From Lachnospiraceae bacterium (GTDB taxonomy: Bacteria > Bacillota > Clostridia > Lachnospirales > Lachnospiraceae), in contig DOWG01000091.1 of the NCBI GenBank assembly GCA_003519685.1, positions 1 to 6,345 on the forward strand: 6,345 bases of DNA, read 5' to 3'. This document shows, in pieces, positions 1 to 5,068 of this stretch. The translations under genes were made by a program, and so were the position numbers. How positions within the stretch are numbered: position 1 is the first letter of the stretch; each line of letters opens with the position of its first letter. The notes under the pieces are model-generated. The model was not told the origin of the DNA and ran no database searches. It saw only the letters and a program-made list of their open reading frames with translations.

Positions 1-72
1 GGCAGTGAGGATGCCCTGGTGGACGGAATTACAATACCGGCAAAATGGTACCGTAAGGGGGGATTACAATGA
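1..72 (+). CDS. C-terminal end of an unidentified upstream protein (partial)
   Basis: Frame 1 is open from the first base to a TGA at 70-72 and encodes the last 23 residues of a protein that starts outside the window. The tail contains DGITIPAKWY followed by a basic, glycine-rich end. Its stop overlaps the start of the next gene in an ATGA arrangement, which implies translational coupling and one mRNA. Too little is visible to assign a family. Similar transporter loci in Lachnospiraceae and Paenibacillus often carry a large DUF5696 (glycosidase-like) protein just upstream of the permeases, and a 'DG-x-x-[IV]-P-A' tail would suit a C-terminal beta-domain of that kind. That identity is a guess from context. 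The coding status itself rests on the open frame and the overlapping stop. Confidence 0.65.
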   Translation, partial: GSEDALVDGITIPAKWYRKGGLQ

Positions 73-977
73 AACATAGAAAGAAAATGACCCTGTCCAG
101 AAAAAGATCCATTACCGGTTTGATTTTCATCAGTCCCTGGCTGATTGGTTTTCTGACCTATTATGTTCGAAGTCTGATTCAGACCGGAATCTTTGCCTTC
201 AGTGAAGTAAAGGATGCGAGTAATGGCGGTTTTACGACAGCTTTTGTAGGAGTTAATAATTTTAAGTATGCATTCATGCAGGATGCGGAATTTAATCAGA
301 TTTTAGTAAATTCCATTCGGGATATCGTAATCGATGTACCTATGATTATCTTCTTCTCCCTGTTTCTGGCAATCCTGCTAAATGGTAAATTTCGGGGAAG
401 AACCTTATTCCGGGCACTTCTGTTTTTACCGGTCATCATGAATGCCGGCGTTATTTTGAATGCGATCCGGGATGCACAGACAGCAATCTCCGGCGGATTA
501 AGTGCGGTAGCAAAAGATATGACCGTAACAAAATCATCCACGATGGCAATGATGCTGTCAACCTTTGTGGAATTTGGCATTCCGCGAAAATTAATCGTTT
601 ACCTGACACAGGCAATCGAAAGGATCTTTAATATTGTAAGGGCTTCCGGTGTGCAGACAATTATATTTATCGCATCCCTGCAATCTATTTCGGGTTCCTT
701 GTATGAGGTGGCGAAAATAGAAGGTGCAACTGCTTACGAGACATTCTGGAAAATAACATTTCCAATGGTTTCGCCATTGATACTTACCAACGTCGTTTAC
801 ACGATCGTGGATTCCTTTGTAACCAGTGAGGTTGTTAAGAAGGCAGAAGAAATGGCATTTACGAATTTCGAATACGGCATTAGTTCCGCAATGAGCTTGA
901 TCAGTACCTTGGTTGTATGCTTGATTCTGCTGATATTCGGATACTTCTTATCAAAGAAAACTTATTATTATAACTAG
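69..977 (+). CDS. Sugar ABC transporter permease, LplB/MalF-type (BPD_transp_1)
   Basis: This 302-residue inner-membrane protein is one half of the translocation channel of a carbohydrate importer. Hydrophobic segments lie near residues 15-33, 85-105, 113-131, 192-207, 236-252 and 273-293, matching the six-helix core. The cytoplasmic coupling loop that docks on the ATPase is at 211-235. It reads YEVAKIEGA, then FWKITFP, a variant of the EAA motif (E213, A215, G219, P232) with Val in place of the first Ala. The N-terminus is basic (KHRKK...SRKR), as is usual before the first helix. An insertion between the third and fourth helices (about 131-190) makes it unlike classical MalF and typical of a Firmicutes subfamily. 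The ATG at 69 follows a GGGGGGA ribosome binding site at 57-63 and overlaps the upstream stop. Its partner is the permease starting at 1062. The transported substrate is unknown. Confidence 0.93.
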   Translation: MKHRKKMTLSRKRSITGLIFISPWLIGFLTYYVRSLIQTGIFAFSEVKDASNGGFTTAFVGVNNFKYAFMQDAEFNQILVNSIRDIVIDVPMIIFFSLFLAILLNGKFRGRTLFRALLFLPVIMNAGVILNAIRDAQTAISGGLSAVAKDMTVTKSSTMAMMLSTFVEFGIPRKLIVYLTQAIERIFNIVRASGVQTIIFIASLQSISGSLYEVAKIEGATAYETFWKITFPMVSPLILTNVVYTIVDSFVTSEVVKKAEEMAFTNFEYGISSAMSLISTLVVCLILLIFGYFLSKKTYYYN

Positions 978-992
978 CTGGCGCAGGCCATC

Positions 993-1034
993 CGACAACT
1001 TAGGCTGAGAAAAACAGGTTTGGCTTAAGAGTCG
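993..1034 (+). other. Imperfect intercistronic stem-loop between the permease genes
   Basis: The arms CGAC (993-996) and GTCG (1031-1034) pair. After a small AA/A internal loop, CTTAGGC (999-1005) pairs with GCTTAAG (1023-1029), including one G-U pair. The loop is 17 nt. No U-tract follows, so it does not look like a terminator. It ends 18 nt before the ribosome binding site of the second permease and could influence its translation or mRNA stability. The pairing is seen in the sequence; any function is inferred, and a stem of this size can arise by chance. Confidence 0.35.
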
Positions 1035-1051
1035 TTGCGGTACGGCAGAAT

Positions 1052-1057
1052 GGAGGT
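1052..1057 (+). promoter_or_regulatory. Ribosome binding site that fixes the second permease start
   Basis: GGAGGT lies 4 nt before the ATG at 1062, a near-perfect Shine-Dalgarno sequence at workable spacing. The frame can be extended upstream to a TTG at 1035, but that codon has no comparable site and would put this GGAGGT inside the coding region. The start at 1062 is therefore preferred. Confidence 0.8.
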
Positions 1058-1061
1058 CACA

Positions 1062-2051
1062 ATGGAAAAGATAGAGAGAGGAAAGGCTTTAAAAACCGGC
1101 AGAGATTATGAAGATATTAAGTTCAGGCGGAAAGTTTTTATGTCCAAATGTGTTAAGAAAGCAATGTCCCTATTCAGAATCGTAACGCTGATCGGAATTT
1201 CCTACATCGTACTAAGTCCGATGATTTCTATCATCAGCAGAGCTTTCTTTTCAGAATCGGATGTATATAATGCAATGGTGTATTTAATTCCGCAAAATGG
1301 AACATTGAAAAATTTTAAATTGGCAATCTTAAGAATGGATTATTGGAAGACGCTTGGATATTCCCTGCTGTATATCGGATCTCTGGCGATCCTTCAATTA
1401 TTTATCTGTTCAATGGTAGGATACGGGTTTGCAAGATTTCAGTTTCCGTTTAAAAAACTTTTATTCGGATGCGTTATTTTGACGATTGTTATTCCTTCCT
1501 ATACGATTATGCTGCCGTTGTATATGCATTTCAGAAATTTTGACCCGCTTCACCTTTTTGGCTTATTGGGAATCGGTGCGAAGAATTGGTTGACCACGGT
1601 AAAGCCGGTTTATCTGATGACGATATTAGGCTGCGGTCTGCGGTCCGGGCTATTTATCTATATTTTTATCCAGTTTTTCAGGGGAATTCCCAAAGAGCTG
1701 GAGGAGGCAGCATTTGTTGACGGAGCAGGAGCCTTCCGGACATATTTTACCATAATGCTTCCCAATGCGGTGCCGTCTCTTATTACGGTAACGGTATTTT
1801 CACTGGTATGGCAATATAACGATTCGTTTTATTCCGGATTGTTTGGCATCAAATCCGATTACCTGATCAGTGTCAAACTGGCTTCCCTGACCGGTACAAT
1901 TAATAGTCTGGACCAGATTGTTAATCCGGAGATACAGCAGGCATATCTGGATGCGGGTATTGTGTTGATGGTAGTACCAATTGTGATTATTTATATTATA
2001 TTGCAGAGAAAATTTATTGAAGGTGTTGAAAGAAGCGGCATTGTTGGATAA
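1062..2051 (+). CDS. Carbohydrate ABC transporter permease, MalG/YtcP-type (BPD_transp_1)
   Basis: This is the second channel subunit, 329 residues from the ATG at 1062. It has an approximately 37-residue charged cytoplasmic N-terminus, then hydrophobic helices near 38-60, 99-124, 133-154, 183-205, 237-252 and 296-314. The ATPase-docking EAA loop is almost canonical: ELEEAAFVDGAGAF with E215, A216, A217, D220 and G221, followed by the ML-P element ending at P234. The C-terminus QRKFIEGVERSGIVG matches the QR-x-F-x-x-G-x-x-x-x-G-x-x-G tail that marks MalG-type carbohydrate permeases. It lies 84 nt downstream of its partner and presumably forms a heterodimer with it. The length is slightly above the usual 280-300 because of the N-terminal extension and a longer periplasmic-side loop at about 160-180. 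Family assignment is secure; the substrate is not known. Confidence 0.95.
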   Translation: MEKIERGKALKTGRDYEDIKFRRKVFMSKCVKKAMSLFRIVTLIGISYIVLSPMISIISRAFFSESDVYNAMVYLIPQNGTLKNFKLAILRMDYWKTLGYSLLYIGSLAILQLFICSMVGYGFARFQFPFKKLLFGCVILTIVIPSYTIMLPLYMHFRNFDPLHLFGLLGIGAKNWLTTVKPVYLMTILGCGLRSGLFIYIFIQFFRGIPKELEEAAFVDGAGAFRTYFTIMLPNAVPSLITVTVFSLVWQYNDSFYSGLFGIKSDYLISVKLASLTGTINSLDQIVNPEIQQAYLDAGIVLMVVPIVIIYIILQRKFIEGVERSGIVG

Positions 2052-2108
2052 TGCTGCAATGGTGATAGGAGCGTTATAAGTCATAGCGAAAGGTAGTTGT
2101 TTTAAGGA

Positions 2109-2134
2109 TATCAAAATTCATTGTGAATTTGATA
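2109..2134 (+). other. AT-rich hairpin just upstream of the binding-protein gene
   Basis: TATCAAAATTCA (2109-2120) and TGAATTTGATA (2124-2134) form an 11-bp stem with one bulged A and a TTG loop. An A-rich stretch follows, with no T-tract on the + strand, so it is not an intrinsic terminator. It ends 9 nt before the AGGAGG ribosome binding site. Plausible roles are a 5'-end stabiliser of a processed transcript for the abundant binding protein, or a DNA operator. The symmetry is seen directly; the role is inferred. Confidence 0.45.
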
Positions 2135-2159
2135 ATAAAAAGTAGGAGGATGTGTTAAA

Positions 2160-3629
2160 ATGAGGAAAAGATCAAAAGCAATACTGGCAGTTTTGCTGGT
2201 GGCAACCATGGTTTTGCCAATGATGGCATGTGGGAAAAAATCTACAACGGATACCGGCTCGGATAAGACTGCAGAACCAACGGTAACATCAGGAGCAGAA
2301 AGCGACACGGAAGATACCGGGGCGGAAGCTACTGCGGCACCGACACAAGCAGGAACGGAGGATCCATTTGCCAGCTACCCGGCCTTCGACATGGGCGGGC
2401 GTACCATTAAGATCGCAATGTTCTATGACATGTATTATGACAGCACGGATACGGTTCCGGAGGATAATCCGAACGTAACCAACGTTGAACTGGCACAGAA
2501 ACTAATTGATAATGTGCGTCGGGTTGAGGAGAAGTATAATGTCAAGATTGAATATGTTAATCCCGGCAGCGATGCATTAGTTGACAGCTTGAATACCTCT
2601 GTTGTGGCAGGAACCCCGGATTATGACGTATATCTTACCCAGCTGAGTTTCGCATTACCGCTTGCTGTTAACGGATATTTTGAGAATCTGTCGGATATCT
2701 CGAAGGATTACGAAGATATTAACAACAATAGGAATATTATAACTCCATTTGAAATTGCAGGTACCAACAGCTTTTTCTCAAAATCAGGCAAAAATGTTGC
2801 AGCCACCTATATGGTTTACAATGCCGATACGTTAAAGCAGCTTGGACTTGAGGATCCGAATGAGTTATATGCAAAGGGAGAATGGACCTGGGAGAAGTTC
2901 GAAGAATTAGCAAAGGCTTCCAATCAGGATACGGATAATAACGGGGTAACGGATATCTACGGCTACGGCGGTGACCTGTCCCTGACCCTGCTGGAATTTC
3001 TGGCATCCAATAATGCAATTTTGGTAAAAGAGGATGGTACAGAGGGTCTTACAGATCCTAAGACGGTGGAGGTATTCCAGTTCTTATCCAAGCTGTATAA
3101 TGATGATAAAGCCGGCAGACCATTAACCGATGACTGGAATGATAATATTTATGCATGGACGCAGAATAAATGCGTATTTGCACCGACGCCGATGTATATT
3201 ATCCAGGGTGAAGAAATTAATTTCAACTATCGTATCGTACCCTGGCCGAAAGGACCGAGCGGTGACGGCACAAAAGCCGGACAGTCCTTTAATGATTACT
3301 TTGTAATTCCGAAGGGAATTAAAGATGCTGACAAGGTATATCAGATTATAGAGGAATTCTTCGGCGGCTGGTATGGGAATGACTTAGAGGCACGGGACGT
3401 TGACATGATCGAATTGGCAGAAAGCTGCTTTCTGGATGAGAATGATGTAGATACGGCATTTAAGATTGGCGAAATGGGCAATGGAGATTTATGGTCAGTT
3501 GTTGATAAAAATTATATTGTCAATAGTATATTCAGCAGCGTATGCGTAAAAAAGGATATGACTCCGGCTCAGGCAGTTGCAGCGAATAAGCAATTATTCC
3601 AAGACGAAATTGACAAATTACTGAAGTAA
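2160..3629 (+). CDS. Extracellular solute-binding lipoprotein, family 1 type (carbohydrate ABC transporter)
   Basis: This 489-residue lipoprotein is the ligand receptor of the importer and should be anchored on the outer face of the membrane. The signal peptide is RKRSK, then a hydrophobic core at 7-20, then the lipobox MMAC with C24 as the lipidated residue; Met at -3 is less common than Leu but tolerated. A Thr/Asp/Glu/Ala-rich spacer (about 28-70) leads to the binding domain, which begins around MGGRTIKI (78-85). Family hallmarks include MVYNADTLKQLGLEDP (218-233), the WTWEKFEELAK element (242-252) and DTDNNGVTDIYGYG (257-270). The last resembles the Asp-rich, possibly metal-binding loop often seen in these proteins. 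The ATG at 2160 has AGGAGG at 2144-2149 with a 10-nt spacer, and the signal peptide begins at once, which fixes the start. It follows the permeases and is bracketed by hairpins. Ligand identity cannot be read from sequence. Confidence 0.93.
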   Translation: MRKRSKAILAVLLVATMVLPMMACGKKSTTDTGSDKTAEPTVTSGAESDTEDTGAEATAAPTQAGTEDPFASYPAFDMGGRTIKIAMFYDMYYDSTDTVPEDNPNVTNVELAQKLIDNVRRVEEKYNVKIEYVNPGSDALVDSLNTSVVAGTPDYDVYLTQLSFALPLAVNGYFENLSDISKDYEDINNNRNIITPFEIAGTNSFFSKSGKNVAATYMVYNADTLKQLGLEDPNELYAKGEWTWEKFEELAKASNQDTDNNGVTDIYGYGGDLSLTLLEFLASNNAILVKEDGTEGLTDPKTVEVFQFLSKLYNDDKAGRPLTDDWNDNIYAWTQNKCVFAPTPMYIIQGEEINFNYRIVPWPKGPSGDGTKAGQSFNDYFVIPKGIKDADKVYQIIEEFFGGWYGNDLEARDVDMIELAESCFLDENDVDTAFKIGEMGNGDLWSVVDKNYIVNSIFSSVCVKKDMTPAQAVAANKQLFQDEIDKLLK

Positions 3630-3638
3630 CAGCGGATA

Positions 3639-3658
3639 AGAGCCCTTTGTAAGGCTCT
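3639..3658 (+). other. Short stem-loop just after the binding-protein stop
   Basis: AGAGCC (3639-3644) pairs perfectly with GGCTCT (3653-3658), and an inner TT/AA can extend it past a bulged C. It begins 9 nt after the TAA stop. The bases that follow are GGTAAAG, not a U-tract, so it is not a standard intrinsic terminator. It abuts the larger stem-loop at 3659-3706, forming a two-hairpin cluster at the 3' end of the binding-protein gene. Confidence 0.45.
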
Positions 3659-3706
3659 GGTAAAGCCTGTGGTCTTTGTATCTGGTTATAGAACGCAGGC
3701 TTTGCC
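3659..3706 (+). other. Long intercistronic stem-loop after the binding-protein gene
   Basis: GGTAAAGCCTG (3659-3669) pairs with CAGGCTTTGCC (3696-3706) over 11 bp with one U-G pair. The stem can extend inward by TG/CG, then past one mismatch by TCT (3673-3675) with AGA (3690-3692), leaving a 14-nt loop. The sequence after it (ATCCGTATTTAG) has no T-run, which argues against termination. Structures like this after solute-binding-protein genes often act as 3'-exonuclease barriers that raise the level of that transcript segment. That role is inferred here by analogy. Confidence 0.5.
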
Positions 3707-3732
3707 ATCCGTATTTAGCGCGAGAGTTTTCT

Positions 3733-3752
3733 ATTACTTTTTTAAAAGTAAT
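3733..3752 (+). promoter_or_regulatory. Perfect palindrome abutting the ribosome binding site of the hydrolase-like gene
   Basis: ATTACTTTT (3733-3741) and AAAAGTAAT (3744-3752) are exact reverse complements around a central TT. The palindrome ends 1 nt before AGGGGGA (3754-3760). It could be a DNA operator for a dimeric regulator or, as RNA, a weak A-U hairpin that modulates access to the ribosome binding site. No clear promoter is visible next to it, which favours an RNA role or leaves the function open. The symmetry is certain; its use is not. Confidence 0.4.
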
Positions 3753-3753
3753 C

Positions 3754-3760
3754 AGGGGGA
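3754..3760 (+). promoter_or_regulatory. Ribosome binding site that fixes the hydrolase-like gene start
   Basis: AGGGGGA lies 5 nt before the ATG at 3766. An in-frame TTG at 3676 would add 30 residues, but that stretch covers the stem-loop and the palindrome, has no Shine-Dalgarno of its own, and encodes nothing resembling the family's N-terminus. The ATG at 3766 is therefore chosen. Confidence 0.8.
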
Positions 3761-3765
3761 AGAGG

Positions 3766-4983
3766 ATGAAAAATTATTTTGTATGGATTGAAATAACAGC
3801 GAACCAGGATACCATTCTGGATAAAAATTGTTTTAAGCAGGCGATGCGCAAATGCCGCGGGGTAGGAATTGATTCGGTTATTTTAAGTGTCAAGGACACC
3901 TCCGGATTTGTTCTTTATCCCAGTAAATATGCCAAGCATTATTCAAAATATAATTCCAAATTTGAAAACATAGATTATCTGCAGCAGTGTATCAATATCA
4001 TTCATGAGCTGGGAATGAAAATATATGCTTCGTTTGATGTGTTTGCAGAAGGAAATAAAAAGAACAGCAGTTCTTATATGAAAGGACTGGCAAACAAAGG
4101 CTGGATGTGTGAGGTTTACGGATTAAACGAGAATAATAAACCTGTGGTTCAGCTTATTTCGGATCCGAATCCGATCAAGACGGCCGGAGCGATTGATGAT
4201 TTTGGCGAGGTGTTTGTTAATCCGGCGAATGATGAGGTGACGGAATATGAGCTTCATCTGATGGAAGAAGTGATGAATGGGTATAGTATTGACGGAATTG
4301 TACTTGACCGGGTGAGATATGTCGGATTGAGTGCTGATTTTAGTGAGCTTACCATGAGAAAATGGAAGCAGGCGGCCGGGATTACAGAGGAGGTATCGCC
4401 GGAGGATATTTATAAGCTTTTTTACAAGGATGGAAAGCTGGAGATTGCATATGGAAAATATTTTGGCTCATTTAATACATTTCGGGCGCAGATGATTTAT
4501 AATTTTATAAAGGAAGTACGTAAGAAAGTTAATGAAGCCAATAAAAAGATAGAATTTATAGATTATACGGGATCGTGGTATCCGGAATATTATAAGGTGG
4601 CAGCCAACTGGGCATCAAAAAAGCATTTGGAAGCATCTTATCCTGCTACGGATCCCGAGAAATACGCAGCGACCGGTTACATAGAATATGTGGATAAGAT
4701 GTTATCCGGCTTTTATTATGAGGATGTGACTATTCAGGAGGCAAGGAAGCATGCTATGCCTTATGACTGGTATAGCGTGGAGGGATCGGCAGAGATTGCC
4801 TATCAGGTGACACACCATGAAAAACCGATCCTGGGGAGCCTGTATCTGTATCAATATACGCAGAATCCGGAAGATGTGACAAGAGCGGTGGATATGTGCT
4901 TTCAAAAGTCCGACGGCTGTATGCTGTTTGATTTATGCTATCTTATCCAAAACGACTGGTGGAAGTATGTCAGCCGAAAGTAA
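3766..4983 (+). CDS. Putative cytoplasmic glycoside hydrolase-like protein, GHL10/DUF187-type TIM barrel
   Basis: The product is 405 residues from the ATG at 3766 and has no signal peptide or membrane segment, so it should be cytoplasmic. It reads as a (beta/alpha)8 barrel of the 'family 10 glycosylhydrolase-like' (GHL10) type: an early strand at GVGIDSVILSVKDTSGF (32-48), then LYPSKYA, then HELGMKIYASFDVFAEG (80-96), then FVNPANDEV (150-158), then YSIDGIVLDRVRY (173-185), and a late strand near GCMLFDLCYL (384-393). The NP pair (152-153) and the DGIVLDRVRY block, with D181 as a candidate acid residue, are the clearest family marks. The family is related to YngK-like proteins, but activity is undetermined for most members. 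It follows the binding protein by 136 nt and precedes the DUF4127 gene by 85 nt, suggesting it acts on imported ligand. Specific chemistry is not claimed; a non-hydrolytic role is possible. Confidence 0.75.
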   Translation: MKNYFVWIEITANQDTILDKNCFKQAMRKCRGVGIDSVILSVKDTSGFVLYPSKYAKHYSKYNSKFENIDYLQQCINIIHELGMKIYASFDVFAEGNKKNSSSYMKGLANKGWMCEVYGLNENNKPVVQLISDPNPIKTAGAIDDFGEVFVNPANDEVTEYELHLMEEVMNGYSIDGIVLDRVRYVGLSADFSELTMRKWKQAAGITEEVSPEDIYKLFYKDGKLEIAYGKYFGSFNTFRAQMIYNFIKEVRKKVNEANKKIEFIDYTGSWYPEYYKVAANWASKKHLEASYPATDPEKYAATGYIEYVDKMLSGFYYEDVTIQEARKHAMPYDWYSVEGSAEIAYQVTHHEKPILGSLYLYQYTQNPEDVTRAVDMCFQKSDGCMLFDLCYLIQNDWWKYVSRK

Positions 4984-5010
4984 GTATTCGCACCGTGTCG
5001 CCGGCAAGAG

Positions 5011-5032
5011 TCTATAAGCTGCGCAGTATAGA
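5011..5032 (+). other. Small hairpin between the hydrolase-like and DUF4127 genes
   Basis: TCTATA (5011-5016) and TATAGA (5027-5032) are reverse complements. They enclose AG and then the self-complementary CTGCGCAG (5019-5026), so the stem can continue past a 2-nt bulge. No U-tract follows. It sits 28 nt before the ribosome binding site of the DUF4127 gene. It is weak and could be chance. Confidence 0.3.
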
Positions 5033-5060
5033 AGTTAAATTGAAACACATGGCATAGAAT

Positions 5061-5065
5061 GGAGA
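5061..5065 (+). promoter_or_regulatory. Ribosome binding site of the DUF4127 gene (start ambiguous)
   Basis: GGAGA lies 3 nt before an ATG at 5069, 9 nt before an ATG at 5075 and 12 nt before an ATG at 5078. The three ATGs are in frame and give N-termini MSMMKK, MMKK and MKK. The first has tight spacing and the second comfortable spacing. The family usually starts close to the KIVLLPLDERP block, so all three fit. Confidence 0.6.
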
Positions 5066-5068
5066 CGC

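Noticed and set aside
1035..1061. TTG-initiated N-terminal extension of the second permease
   Set aside because: The GGAGGT at 1052-1057 sits inside the extension and is placed to serve the ATG at 1062, and the TTG has no ribosome binding site.
2108..2136. Internal promoter before the binding-protein gene (GATAAT as -10)
   Set aside because: The -10-like box is good, but the best -35 at 17-bp spacing (ATATCA) matches only three of six bases, and the region is better explained by the hairpin.
2737..3018. Antisense 93-codon open frame opposite the binding-protein gene
   Set aside because: The sense frame there encodes conserved solute-binding motifs. The antisense product is Pro/His/Arg-rich without any family signature.
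3639..3730. Intrinsic terminator after the binding-protein gene
   Set aside because: The stems are good, but neither is followed by a T-run; the next bases are GGTAAAG and ATCCGTATTTAG.
3702..3735. Promoter for the hydrolase-like gene (TTGCCA as -35)
   Set aside because: No acceptable -10 hexamer lies 16-18 bp downstream; the nearest TATT-like sequence is about 22 bp away.
3676..3765. TTG-initiated 30-residue extension of the hydrolase-like protein
   Set aside because: It runs through a stem-loop and a palindrome, lacks a ribosome binding site and is unlike family N-termini. The ATG at 3766 has AGGGGGA at good spacing.
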